A stretch of 64,000 nt of DNA, taken from the NCBI GenBank assembly GCA_015057825.1, contig SVDN01000007.1, positions 1-64,000 of the forward strand, given 5' to 3'. The notes beneath the pieces are model-generated. The model worked only from the letters and a program-made list of their open reading frames with translations, did no database searches and was not told where the DNA came from. Source of the DNA: Lachnospiraceae bacterium (GTDB taxonomy: Bacteria; Bacillota; Clostridia; Lachnospirales; Lachnospiraceae). The position numbers and the translations under genes are program-made. This document shows, piece by piece, positions 28,036 through 37,090 of this stretch (its first letter is position 1; each line of letters opens with the position of its first letter).

Positions 28036-29913
28036 ATGGGTATAGTAAAAACAAAAACAACAAAACTAATGGCCTTCATTTTGGCAACTGTATTGATAAT
28101 TTGCCTTATTCCGCTAAATGTAAAGGCGGATCAGACAATTACGATTACCGAAGCCGATTTGGATGTGGCAAGAAAGTCTGCAAATCATACAAATCCCGAC
28201 AAAGGTATCCAATACTTTGAAATTGATCCGGATGAGTATAATGCCGGAAAAGGTCAGTTTATGCTTTATGAGAGTACAACATATGTACTCGGCGAGGATA
28301 TTGCATTAGATGGGGAAACTTTGGTATTTAAATCAGACGATGGCCCTATTACTTTGGACTTAAATAATAAAACTATAAATTACGTAAATGAAGTTAAAAG
28401 TGACGGAATGAAGAACGGTGCGGTAAACAATGACCATACTCTTCTTACAATAACGGGGGATGGCAGTATTGAAACCGGCAACGGTATGATTTCGGTGCTT
28501 GCTACAAGCGACCTGATTATTAACGGAGGAACATATACGGGAAAAGTCTTAAGTTACGATACTGATGAAGGAGTGCTTGTAACAGTTAATGAAGGTGAAT
28601 TTAATGAAAGCTTTGATATGAAAGCAGAGTGTGTTGTAAATGGCGGTGTATTTACACGGGCGTCGTTTTATAATGACACCACAATAGAAAGAGGAAGCTT
28701 TGAGATTGTTGGTGTGTATGCAAATGAGAACTATACACCTACGATTACAATAAATGACGGTTTGTTTGTAAATGATTCAGAGTATTATGAATGGCCTTTG
28801 GAGTTATCCGGGGCGAAGCTTATTGTTAACGGTGGAATGTTTGTAAACCTTGTGAAGGAAACCCATGTGGGATATGCTCTGATTGCCGGTGGTCTGGGTG
28901 ATTACACAAGCATAGAAATAAATGGTGGATTTTTTTACGGATCAGAGAGTGCTTTTGCGCTATATGCCGATTCTATAGATAAAATTGAAATAAATGGTGG
29001 TACTTTCAGCGGCTATGAGGGAGCATTGTTTATTGTACCCAAAGATAGTACCCGGATAATTCTTGCAGGAGGAAACTACAGTACCACATCAAGTGATAAC
29101 TTTGCACGAGGGGCTATATTTATATCCAATGACGATCAGACAGAATTTGTTTATGATACGGACTATTTTAACAGCCTTTTAAAAGATGGATATGAGTATG
29201 TGCCTAAAGCCCTGATAAACGAACTTAAAAATGAAGACGGAAAGACAATCGGTATATATACCCAAAAAGATATTAAAATAGTACCGCAACAAGCACAAAC
29301 AAAATCGGCAGATGGCGATACAAACCTTGAAAACATGGTAAATAACCTTGTAGACAAGCTTAAAGCCGGACAAAAAGTTGAGGGAATAGATGACGAGCTG
29401 GCAGATGAAATTTTAACGGCTTTGGCAAACGGAAAGGAAATTTTAATCAATAAAGCCATATATGAGGTATCTAAGGAAGATATAGCGGAAGATGTGACTT
29501 TAATTGATGAATTCCTGGCAGGAAAGGGCAATGTAACCGGATTTTATGACATTTGTATAGAGGTTCTGATTGACGGAGAGTGGGTAGGTAATATCACAAA
29601 ACTTCCGGAAGGTGTAAGTATAAGTGTCCCTGTTTTGCAGGCACTTCCGCAACTTGCCGACGGTATGCAAAGAATCTTCTATATGGTCAGAATTCATGAC
29701 GGCTTGGCAGCAAAACTTGATGCGTCATATAATAACGGAATTGTTACGTCCCTTTCGGACAGCTTTTCCACATATGCACTTGTTTATGAGGATGTAACAA
29801 GTTCGCCGCAAACAGGTGACGGGGCAAACATCGGCTTGTACGTTATTCTCGTAGCGGTTTCGGTATGTGGCATAGGAATTGTGATAGCAAAAAAGAAGGT
29901 TTCCGACATATAA
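28036..29913 (+). CDS. Secreted beta-helix surface protein with SPQTGD anchor
   Basis: This 625-residue protein has a signal peptide (1 to about 31, cleavage near VKA-DQ). Residues about 110-340 form repeats of the IxINGGxF type, as in right-handed parallel beta helices, so a carbohydrate-binding or adhesive role is plausible. A mixed alpha/beta region follows (about 400-580). The C-terminus has SPQTGDG, a hydrophobic helix and AKKK, a sortase-type signal in which the usual leucine is replaced. No catalytic residues were recognised. Confidence 0.75.
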   Translation: MGIVKTKTTKLMAFILATVLIICLIPLNVKADQTITITEADLDVARKSANHTNPDKGIQYFEIDPDEYNAGKGQFMLYESTTYVLGEDIALDGETLVFKSDDGPITLDLNNKTINYVNEVKSDGMKNGAVNNDHTLLTITGDGSIETGNGMISVLATSDLIINGGTYTGKVLSYDTDEGVLVTVNEGEFNESFDMKAECVVNGGVFTRASFYNDTTIERGSFEIVGVYANENYTPTITINDGLFVNDSEYYEWPLELSGAKLIVNGGMFVNLVKETHVGYALIAGGLGDYTSIEINGGFFYGSESAFALYADSIDKIEINGGTFSGYEGALFIVPKDSTRIILAGGNYSTTSSDNFARGAIFISNDDQTEFVYDTDYFNSLLKDGYEYVPKALINELKNEDGKTIGIYTQKDIKIVPQQAQTKSADGDTNLENMVNNLVDKLKAGQKVEGIDDELADEILTALANGKEILINKAIYEVSKEDIAEDVTLIDEFLAGKGNVTGFYDICIEVLIDGEWVGNITKLPEGVSISVPVLQALPQLADGMQRIFYMVRIHDGLAAKLDASYNNGIVTSLSDSFSTYALVYEDVTSSPQTGDGANIGLYVILVAVSVCGIGIVIAKKKVSDI

Positions 29914-29937
29914 GAAATGCAATAGTAAATAAATAAC

Positions 29938-29976
29938 AAAGGAGCTTTGGAAAAACGATCCAAAGCTCCTTTTGGT
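29938..29976 (+). terminator. Intrinsic terminator after the beta-helix protein
   Basis: A 13-bp stem (AAAGGAGCTTTGG at 29938-29950 with its complement at 29960-29972) runs into TT. The loop is AAAAACGAT. Confidence 0.9.
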
Positions 29977-30306
29977 ATACGTAGCATAAGCAAGTTAGGG
30001 GATTTTCTCCGTATGAAATTGTTAAATTCAACGTAGAATTTTGCACTCTTCTTGCATAGCTACGTATTTTCTTTTTTTTTGTGTGATGCTAATACGGAGC
30101 AAGTTCATTGGAAGCTCTTTAGCTACGTATTAGTTTCTTAAGATGTACGGAGATTTTCTTTTTATTGGCGTTGTGCTAGGTAGCATAAGCAATTCCTACT
30201 TTGCATTGTACGTAGAAAAACTGTATATAAAACAATTGCTCCGTATGAGCAGCTAAAATACTACGGAGCAAACAAGAAAACTATGTAAAATCTCCGAAAA
30301 AAAAAT
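29977..30306. repeat. Non-coding block of recurring short words
   Basis: About 330 bp without a gene contain pairs of direct repeats: GTAGCATAAGCAA (29981 and 30180), TAGCTACGTATT (30057 and 30120), CTCCGTATGA (30007 and 30239) and TACGGAGCAA (30093 and 30262), plus ACGGAGATTTTC inverted relative to GATTTTCTCCGT. The unit spacing is irregular, so this is not a CRISPR array. It may be a degraded mobile element, a set of binding sites or a folded RNA. Confidence 0.6.
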
Positions 30307-30379
30307 ACGCGCGCTTGCGCGCGTTGATATACTACGTATATCAAGTGTAGTAAGCTACTTGACAGTAGCTTACTACACT
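30307..30379. repeat. Three tandem perfect hairpins
   Basis: Three perfect inverted repeats follow one another: ACGCGCGC/GCGCGCGT with a TT centre (30307-30324), TGATATAC/GTATATCA with a TAC centre (30324-30342), and a 16-bp stem AGTGTAGTAAGCTACT (30344-30359 with 30364-30379) around TGAC. None has a T tract. They lie about 110 bp before the SPFH gene and could be a boundary, protein-binding or RNA structure. Confidence 0.75.
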
Positions 30380-30487
30380 ATAAATAAAAGTATTAACCAA
30401 TTAGATTAATAATATTTCGCTACATTGTCTGCAAAATCTAATGTTTCACTGATCTTAATAATATTTATATACAAAGGGGAGAGTTTT

Positions 30488-31666
30488 ATGCCAATAGAGC
30501 AGGTTATTAAGTATGAAGGCGATAACAGTACATTTGTCTGGAAGCATCCGGTTGAGGATTTTAATACGAATTCTCAGCTTATTGTACATGAATCACAGGA
30601 AGCTGTATTCTTTTTGAATGGACAGCCAATGGATTTATTTGGCTCCGGCAAATATACTTTAGAGACTCAGAATATTCCGTTACTCCGTCATGTTATTAAT
30701 ATACCAACCGGAGGTGTGTCTGCATTTCATTGTGAGGTTTATTTTATTAATAAAGTTGAGCAGATGGCCATTGAATGGGGGACAGATAGTAAGATTCAAT
30801 ATATAGAGCCATCATGGGGATTCCCAATATCAATAGGAGCAGGTGGAGAAATGAGCCTTCGTGTTGAGGATTCTGTAAAACTGCTTATTAAACTTATCGG
30901 CACAGAGAGCTATTTGAACAGGGATAAGTTAGTATCATATTTTAGGGCATTTTTGATGGCTAGAATAAAGACATATATTGCTCAAACTTTTAAGTCTAGT
31001 AACATAAACATCTTTGAAGTTGACGAGTACCTTAATGAATTCTCAGATGATTTAAAAGAAAAATTGATTCCTGATTTTTCTGAATATGGTATTGCTCTTG
31101 AACGTTTCTTCGTTACACGAATAGTGAAACCTGATGGTGATGTTCAATATGAAAAGTTTAAGGATTTATTTTTTAGGCAATATGCAGACATAAAAGAAGC
31201 TAAAATTCGACAACAAGTAGGTGTGATTGACCAACAGACTGAAACTCGAAAAATGGTGATAGAGTCTCAAGGAGTTGCGCAAAAACGCCAAATTGAAGGA
31301 TACACTTATCAGCAGGAACGTGGTTTTGATGTGGCAGAGCATTTGGCACAAAATGAAGGTGCAGGGAATTTTAGTGCTACAGGTATTGGTTTAGGCATGA
31401 TGACCGGAGTGGGTGGTGCTGTTGGAACAACTGTTGGGGGTGTATTCAATGATGCTTTTAATAGCATTAATAACTCGCCAACACAACAGGTAAATGTAAC
31501 TAGTCAATTTTGTGAAGAATGTGGTGCAAAGCTGTTTCCAGGTGTGTCTTTTTGTGATGAATGTGGATATCCGGTTAAAAAAATGTATAGTTGTACTAAA
31601 TGTGGATATATATTTGAAAGACAGGGAAAATATTGCCCAAAGTGTGGTCAAAAAAGGGAGGGTTAG
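30488..31666 (+). CDS. SPFH-domain protein with double zinc ribbon (YdjI-like)
   Basis: This 392-residue protein has an SPFH/band-7-like N-terminal region (about 1-290, starting PIEQVIKYEGDN) of the virion-core/YdjI type, a glycine-rich linker, and two C-terminal zinc ribbons (CEECG...CDECG and CTKCG...CPKCG). There is no N-terminal membrane helix. In Bacillus the relative YdjI works with membrane-stress proteins of the PspA system. The start at 30488 has GGGGAGA upstream, unlike the longer frame at 30425. It heads a four-gene operon. Confidence 0.82.
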   Translation: MPIEQVIKYEGDNSTFVWKHPVEDFNTNSQLIVHESQEAVFFLNGQPMDLFGSGKYTLETQNIPLLRHVINIPTGGVSAFHCEVYFINKVEQMAIEWGTDSKIQYIEPSWGFPISIGAGGEMSLRVEDSVKLLIKLIGTESYLNRDKLVSYFRAFLMARIKTYIAQTFKSSNINIFEVDEYLNEFSDDLKEKLIPDFSEYGIALERFFVTRIVKPDGDVQYEKFKDLFFRQYADIKEAKIRQQVGVIDQQTETRKMVIESQGVAQKRQIEGYTYQQERGFDVAEHLAQNEGAGNFSATGIGLGMMTGVGGAVGTTVGGVFNDAFNSINNSPTQQVNVTSQFCEECGAKLFPGVSFCDECGYPVKKMYSCTKCGYIFERQGKYCPKCGQKREG

Positions 31667-31669
31667 TGT

Positions 31670-32146
31670 ATGTCAAAGAAGATTATCTGCGGAAGTATAT
31701 GGCTTTTGTGCTTTATTTTATCGGTATTTCTGTTGATGTTTATTCCGAAGAGTTATACTTTGTCAATTTGGGTAACATTAGTGTTTGATATTATTGCCTA
31801 TATTTCGCAGTTATTGTTGTGGACTTATATTTTTAGAAGAAGGGTGAATGCACAAGGTCTTTTTTACAAAACTCCAATTCTGACATTGTCAATAGTTTAC
31901 ATGACATTACAACTTATTATCTGCATCATTATAGGAATATTTAATGATTCAATTGGTTTTAGAACATCATTAATTGTCAACTTTTTTGTATGTTTACTTA
32001 TTTGGATTATTATCTTGATGCTAAGACTTGCAGAGTATCGAGCCAGAACAATTGATTTAAGACAGATTGAGCATCATACTATTATAAATACATCAATAAG
32101 CAAAAATGATATGAAGGAGAAAAATAATGAAACAACTTGTATGTGA
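31670..32146 (+). CDS. Four-helix integral membrane protein
   Basis: This 158-residue protein has four predicted membrane helices (about 7-27, 32-53, 70-91 and 98-118) and a charged cytosolic tail. No family was recognised. It starts 3 nt after the SPFH stop codon with GGGAGGG upstream, and its 3' end overlaps the next gene by 20 nt, so the three proteins are probably made together. A membrane anchor or partner for the SPFH protein is an inference from this coupling. Confidence 0.75.
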   Translation: MSKKIICGSIWLLCFILSVFLLMFIPKSYTLSIWVTLVFDIIAYISQLLLWTYIFRRRVNAQGLFYKTPILTLSIVYMTLQLIICIIIGIFNDSIGFRTSLIVNFFVCLLIWIIILMLRLAEYRARTIDLRQIEHHTIINTSISKNDMKEKNNETTCM

Positions 32147-33245
32147 AATGTGCGGTGGTACAGAATTGATTAAAGATGGTGGAGTGTTTGTTTGTCAAAC
32201 ATGTGGATGCAAGTATAGTGTTGAAGAAGCAAAAAGAATGATGATTGAAGGGACTGTAGATGTTCAGGGAACGGTTAAAGTTGATAATTCGGATTTTGTG
32301 CAAAAATATCTTGCAAATGCAAGGAGAGCAAGAAAAAAGGAGGATTGGGAAGAAACTGAAAAATATTACAACATGGTAGAACAAAATGATCCGCACAATA
32401 TTGAAGCTATATTTTACAGTTCATATGGAAAAGCAAAATATTCTTTGTATGATTCGAATTTATACAAAAGACAGGCTGCTTTTAAAGCATTGCAAAACTG
32501 TGTATCAATAATAGATGATAATTTTTCTATTGAAAATGAAGAAGAAAATAAGCAAATTTTGGAAGAAATAAGCCAGGATATTATAAAAATGGCATGTAGT
32601 CAATATGTTTATAATCAAAGAAAGAATGGTTATGGTTTAGTTGTTTCTTCAGACCGAGATGAGACAATAACATTATTTAATGAACTCGGAAGAGAATTTT
32701 GTCTTACATGTGAGCATATTGCTAAAATTTATCCAGACGAAGAGAAGGAGAAAAGACTGTTTTATTATAATTTAGCCTTGAAAAATGCAGATTTTATATT
32801 AAAAAATGGCAATCTTCCCAAATTTACCGTACGTAAATGGTGGCAAGATGTGTGTGCAACATATTTGAAATGGATTAAAGAATGTGAACAAAAATCTAAA
32901 GATGACTATTGGGAGGCACATGTGGATGAAAAGCTTGCTCTTGAAGCAGAAAAGCAAAAATTGGAAGCTCTTATAAAAGAGTACGAAATCGAGCTTGACA
33001 ATGTTCCCGGAATGTCAGATTTCAAATACCTTACAGAACAAAAAAATGGATTTGAAACAGAGAAACAAAATCTATCATTAATAAAGATAAAGGAAAGAGT
33101 ACAACTAGATAGATTAATTGAGGAATGCAAAGTTAAAATACTCGATTTGTCTAATTCTATGGAAAATGATATTGTTGCGATTAATAAGAAAATAAACGAT
33201 GCTAAGTCACGTATTAAAGAGATTGATTCTTATTTCATTGCATAA
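32127..33245 (+). CDS. Zinc-ribbon/TPR-like coiled-coil protein
   Basis: This 372-residue protein starts with a TFIIB-like zinc ribbon (CEMCGG...CQTCGCKYSVEEA, residues 6-33), followed by a short linker, a helical TPR-like region (about 55-250) and a coiled coil (about 265-372). This head is common in Firmicutes stress and phage-associated proteins. AAGGAG precedes the ATG. Overlap with the membrane protein gene suggests translational coupling. The zinc ribbon echoes those of the SPFH protein and may mediate interaction. Confidence 0.72.
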   Translation: MKQLVCEMCGGTELIKDGGVFVCQTCGCKYSVEEAKRMMIEGTVDVQGTVKVDNSDFVQKYLANARRARKKEDWEETEKYYNMVEQNDPHNIEAIFYSSYGKAKYSLYDSNLYKRQAAFKALQNCVSIIDDNFSIENEEENKQILEEISQDIIKMACSQYVYNQRKNGYGLVVSSDRDETITLFNELGREFCLTCEHIAKIYPDEEKEKRLFYYNLALKNADFILKNGNLPKFTVRKWWQDVCATYLKWIKECEQKSKDDYWEAHVDEKLALEAEKQKLEALIKEYEIELDNVPGMSDFKYLTEQKNGFETEKQNLSLIKIKERVQLDRLIEECKVKILDLSNSMENDIVAINKKINDAKSRIKEIDSYFIA

Positions 33246-33266
33246 TTATCTGATGAGGATTTGATA

Positions 33267-33728
33267 ATGAAAATGGAAGAATTTATGGGAACGAATAATC
33301 TTAAGAATAAAAAGACTGTTGAAAAATGGATTGAAGATGGTCTGATTCAAGGAATGGATCAAGATGAAAAAGGAGAATGGATATTTTCAAAATATGCCAA
33401 ACCACCATATACAGAAGCACGTGCAAAAACTGCTTATTCGATATATGTTAGCATAGTAAAGGGGTGCAATAAAAGAAAGGGTATATGTTCAAAACTTTAC
33501 GGAATGTCAGAAGAAGAATTCAGTGTTTATATAAATAATTTACAAAAAGAAGACTTAATTTCCGTAATTGAAGACAGAGGATGTAAGTTTTATTTTCCAA
33601 CAACCAAGAGCAAAGGTTTTATAAATAACGAAAAAGGGTTAAGAAAATATTTAAAAGAAGTTTTGGGAATTATTATTAAAAACCTCACAGTAGGTGTAAT
33701 TGAAGGAATTAGAGGGAAATATGCTTAA
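33267..33728 (+). CDS. Small protein with winged-helix-like head
   Basis: From the ATG at 33267 (GAGG nine bases upstream) this is 153 residues. The N-terminal TVEKWIEDGLIQGMD segment resembles a MerR/excisionase-type helix-turn-helix wing. A later segment, YGMSEEEFSVYINNLQKEDL, looks like another helical DNA- or protein-binding unit. No family was recognised. It is the last gene of the SPFH operon, 21 nt after the previous stop, and is followed by a terminator. It could regulate the operon. Confidence 0.6.
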   Translation: MKMEEFMGTNNLKNKKTVEKWIEDGLIQGMDQDEKGEWIFSKYAKPPYTEARAKTAYSIYVSIVKGCNKRKGICSKLYGMSEEEFSVYINNLQKEDLISVIEDRGCKFYFPTTKSKGFINNEKGLRKYLKEVLGIIIKNLTVGVIEGIRGKYA

Positions 33729-33744
33729 TAAAGTATAAGCTATG

Positions 33745-33783
33745 AAATAGTCGCTAACTGTTCATGTGAGCGACTATTTTTAG
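33745..33783 (+). terminator. Terminator of the SPFH operon
   Basis: An 11-bp stem AAATAGTCGCT (33745-33755) pairs with 33769-33779 and continues into TTTTTAG. Confidence 0.9.
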
Positions 33784-33862
33784 TTTTGATGCCATTTTGC
33801 TGCGCAGAGAACTAAAATGATATACATGTAATAATGTTATATATAAATTGCTAATGAACAAC

Positions 33863-33890
33863 TTGATTTTCTAAAGTTTTATAGTAAAAT
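33863..33890 (+). promoter_or_regulatory. Promoter of the second AAA ATPase
   Basis: TTGATT (33863-33868), 16 bp and TAAAAT (33885-33890) in a very AT-rich stretch. The gene starts at 33982 after AGGAGG. Confidence 0.5.
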
Positions 33891-33981
33891 ATATATAAAT
33901 ATAGAAAATAAATACGAATATAGATAAATATATAAATCATGTAGAAATATATAAACATTTAACAATTATAGGAGGCCCACT

Positions 33982-35055
33982 ATGAAGAATAATCCGTTTT
34001 TAACATCCTTTGGAAACGCTTCAGATGAGGCATATATCAACAGATATTCAGAAGAAGATATTATAATTAATGATTTTAACCGTGAGTTGTCATCATCGCA
34101 AGTTTATATGCTTGCCGGAGTGAGGGGTATAGGTAAAACTGCGCTTACAACTTACATAACCGAAAAAATTATTAAAGATTCGAAAGAATGGAAAGTAGTC
34201 AACCTAAGTTCACAAAGCAATCTTTTAAAAACGTTGGCTGCCAATTTGCAGGCAGATCCGCTTCTCGGAAAAGTATTTATAGAAAAGAAACTAGACTTTT
34301 CGTTGCTTGGAATAGGCGTATCCATTGAGGGCGGAAACAAAATATCCGATGAAGAAGTCATGATTAGGCAGATGCTTAAAGTTATGAAAGGAATAAAAAA
34401 GAAGCTGCTTGTTACGGTTGATGAAGTCGGCAATACTGAAAATATAAGAAAATTCACATCATCATTTCAGCTCTATACAAGGGAGCGATTACCGATATAT
34501 TTGATTATGACCGGGCTTTACAAGGATATAAAGAGCCTGCAAACTCATAAGAATATGACATTTTTAAAAAGAGCTCCGCGTATTAATCTGGGACCTCTTG
34601 ATTTAAATATGATTTCCAAACGGTATTCTTCGATTTTTAATATTTCATTTGAAGAGGCTGCGAAAATGGCAAAGTTAACCAAAGGCTATTCCTATGCATA
34701 TTCGCTTCTTGGTAATATTTTTTGGGAAAAAAGGGATTCCATGTCATTGGACGATATGATAATTCAGTTAAAAGACATTCTTGAAGATAGGGTATATTCT
34801 CAAGTGTGGGATGAACTAACAGAAGTGGAAAAAGAGTTTATTAAAGCGATGAACAACTGTCTGGGAGATGATAGTCAAAAAGCTAAAGTAAGTGATATAA
34901 TACAGCAATTGCAAAAAGCTCCCGCCCAGATAAACGAGTATAAAGTAAGGTTGGTGGAAACGGGAATTATAGATAACTCTGAAAGAGGATATTTAAGATA
35001 TTCATTGCCATATTTCAGCGAAACTGTAAATCGGTTAACAGTATTTGATTTATAG
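33982..35055 (+). CDS. AAA ATPase (Cdc6/archaeal ATPase-like)
   Basis: This 357-residue protein has Walker A GVRGIGKT (46-53), Walker B KLLVTVDEVG (about 135-144), a lid with FLKRAPRINLGPLD, and a C-terminal winged-helix-like region (about 275-357). The order resembles Cdc6/ORC-like and STAND-type NTPases. It stands alone between a terminator and a long intergenic region. Cellular role unknown. It is distinct from the DUF4143 ATPase at 26657. Confidence 0.78.
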   Translation: MKNNPFLTSFGNASDEAYINRYSEEDIIINDFNRELSSSQVYMLAGVRGIGKTALTTYITEKIIKDSKEWKVVNLSSQSNLLKTLAANLQADPLLGKVFIEKKLDFSLLGIGVSIEGGNKISDEEVMIRQMLKVMKGIKKKLLVTVDEVGNTENIRKFTSSFQLYTRERLPIYLIMTGLYKDIKSLQTHKNMTFLKRAPRINLGPLDLNMISKRYSSIFNISFEEAAKMAKLTKGYSYAYSLLGNIFWEKRDSMSLDDMIIQLKDILEDRVYSQVWDELTEVEKEFIKAMNNCLGDDSQKAKVSDIIQQLQKAPAQINEYKVRLVETGIIDNSERGYLRYSLPYFSETVNRLTVFDL

Positions 35056-35167
35056 TTGATCGACGGTTTCTTTTTCATGCCGTATTTGCAAAGCGAGTGT
35101 CTGATACTATGCAAAGCTTATATTTTACTTAATCATGTTAAAAAAAGGACATTAAGTAAATTATAAT

Positions 35168-35333
35168 CTATTTATGCTTCTTCATATAAATTCTTTCGGC
35201 TATCAAAAGATAGATGATTCCAACCAATATCAAGAATGCGATAAGTTTTAATATCCACCATATAACGCCAAGATAGGGAAGTTCGTCTATGACGCCCACA
35301 GCGCCTGCCGGGCTGCCCCGGTTTAGGAAAAAA
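35168..35333 (-). pseudogene. C-terminal remnant of a membrane-anchored protein
   Basis: On the minus strand an open frame ending at TAG (35170-35168) encodes LPYLGVIWWILKLIAF and continues as a hydrophobic helix ending RIYMKKHK. It has no start codon or ribosome site, and a TGA lies upstream. The segment around 35297-35322 is unusually GC-rich for the area. It looks like the 3' end of a lost gene for an anchored protein. The remaining part of 35056-35499 shows no other gene. Confidence 0.4.
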
Positions 35334-35499
35334 GTATAAATATGGCAGTTAGTAAAATGTTTTCATATTGTTTACATACTGTTAACAATTTAGCTGTGAG
35401 AAGTTCATAAAAATTTTTTATACTTATGTAGGAATTTGCAGAGAGTAAAAGAATAAATTTATCTTTTGATTATTTCTGCAAGCAAGAGAGGAGTACATT

Positions 35500-36927
35500 A
35501 TGTTAAAAAGAAAAACAGGGAAAATAATCTTAGCCTTAATGGTTGCGGTGGCAACTTTTTTAGTATGTCTGCCGTTTAACGCATCAAATGTCAGAGCGCA
35601 AAGCATAAGCTATTCATTTTCATATGCTTATGATTGCCAAAGAAATCCGGCATTTCCGAAAAAAGGCGACAGTTTTGAGGCGTCAGGTTTTAATAACCCT
35701 TTATATTCGGCCACAACAAACCATACTACAACGACAGGCGATTGGACTTTGACATACATAGGTCTTTATGGGGATGTAAAAACATCTGTGCAGTCTAATA
35801 CGATTTATGGGGAAGACGTATTAAGTACTATTGTTTCTAGTATTGCAGGTACATACAGTTTAACGAACAGTGACAGTGTACAGGTTTGGGAGCTTAAAGA
35901 CGGAAGTACGCATGTTGCATACGGTGTATTATGCGCTCTTACCCAAAACAATGCACAGGCGGCATTTATAGGCGATACATGGAACGGCGGAGCAGGCTAT
36001 GTTTTATCTGTCACGGAGCTTTCCGGAACTTTTAGCACAACAATAGATAAGGGCGTGGAAGAAATAAAAAATGAAGTTGAATCGGGTCCTTCCACACCGG
36101 CAAATGATTCAAATGTATCGGGTCGCGGCGGAGATGTTTCCGTTGAGAAATTAAAAACAGACAATGTGGGAAAAACAGTTAAAGATACAAGCGTTGCAAA
36201 AGCAGCGGGAATCAATGATGTAGATACATTAATAGATGTTCTTTCACAGGAAACAGACGAAAATAAAGCAGATCTTTTGCAAAGTGCTATAACAAGCGGT
36301 TCGGTAAATGTTAATGTTAACAAATCCGAAGCAACCAAGATAGGAGCACAAATCGATATGTCAACATTTCTTCTTGCGGCTTTAACACCACAGGAAATGG
36401 TGGATGTTCTTGCCGGCAACGACAACATTACTTTAGACCTTGAAGTAAGTGTAAAAGAAGAAACAAATGTAGATGAAAGTGTAAAAGCAGCCATAGGTGA
36501 AAAAGCAACCGGCATTTCCGGTGAAAATCAAAAAATCTACTATTTCTCGGCGGACTTGTTTATTACAAAGAACGGAACCGTAAAAGAGCAGATATCGGAA
36601 TTCGGCGAAAAAATGTTTGCAATAACATTAGACATTCCGGAAGAATTATTGGCAGATGGTGCAAGTTATGTACTTATCAGAACTCATGAGGAAGCCGACG
36701 GAAGTTTAAGTGTGGATGTTTTGGAGGATCAGGATGACAATCCGGCTACTTTTACGTTTTATACAAACAAGCTTTGTACAATGGCATTTGTTTCATCAAA
36801 CAACGTTTCAACATCAACAACACCGGTGACAGGTGATGAAGCAAATATTGCTGTTTACTTGATAGTAGGCCTTGCGTCAATATGCGTTGCCGGCGTGGCA
36901 ATTTATAAGAAATTTGCTTATAAATAA
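35500..36927 (+). CDS. Secreted surface protein with TPVTGD anchor
   Basis: This 475-residue protein has a signal peptide (1 to about 34, VRA-QS), a polar globular N-terminal domain (about 35-190), a threonine/serine-poor linker, a second domain (about 210-430), and a C-terminal TPVTGDEANI, membrane helix and KKFAYK tail. It is likely attached to the wall by a sortase. The function was not recognised. It is preceded by GAGAGGAG and appears monocistronic. Confidence 0.72.
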   Translation: MLKRKTGKIILALMVAVATFLVCLPFNASNVRAQSISYSFSYAYDCQRNPAFPKKGDSFEASGFNNPLYSATTNHTTTTGDWTLTYIGLYGDVKTSVQSNTIYGEDVLSTIVSSIAGTYSLTNSDSVQVWELKDGSTHVAYGVLCALTQNNAQAAFIGDTWNGGAGYVLSVTELSGTFSTTIDKGVEEIKNEVESGPSTPANDSNVSGRGGDVSVEKLKTDNVGKTVKDTSVAKAAGINDVDTLIDVLSQETDENKADLLQSAITSGSVNVNVNKSEATKIGAQIDMSTFLLAALTPQEMVDVLAGNDNITLDLEVSVKEETNVDESVKAAIGEKATGISGENQKIYYFSADLFITKNGTVKEQISEFGEKMFAITLDIPEELLADGASYVLIRTHEEADGSLSVDVLEDQDDNPATFTFYTNKLCTMAFVSSNNVSTSTTPVTGDEANIAVYLIVGLASICVAGVAIYKKFAYK

Positions 36928-36985
36928 AAGTAATTCGATAATAGGCATTCGACTTATTGCACTAAAATTAAAACAAAAATAGTGA

Positions 36986-37014
36986 TTGACATTTTCTTGA
37001 ATCGGGTTTATATT
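36986..37014 (+). promoter_or_regulatory. Promoter of glnA
   Basis: TTGACA (36986-36991), a 17-bp spacer and TATATT (37009-37014) form a near-consensus promoter. Its start point, near 37021, would lie just upstream of the hairpin at 37030. Confidence 0.8.
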
Positions 37015-37029
37015 GTTTACGTGAAAAGC

Positions 37030-37068
37030 AAAGGCGCTTTGGGAATACCCAAGGCGCCTTTCTTATTG
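37030..37068 (+). terminator. Candidate attenuator in the glnA leader
   Basis: A 14-bp stem (37030-37043 with 37048-37061, one G-T pair) is followed by TCTTATT. It lies between the glnA promoter and the ribosome site (37077), so it could stop transcription before glnA, or it could be the terminator of the preceding gene. Confidence 0.7.
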
Positions 37069-37090
37069 TATAAAAAAGGAGAGAATAATT

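Noticed and set aside
29977..30306. CRISPR-like array
   Set aside because: The duplicated words are short, irregularly spaced and of several kinds; there is no constant repeat with equal spacers and no cas gene.
35997..36515. 172-codon minus-strand frame inside a surface protein gene
   Set aside because: It is antisense to a gene with signal peptide and anchor; low-complexity Ser/Thr composition indicates a shadow.
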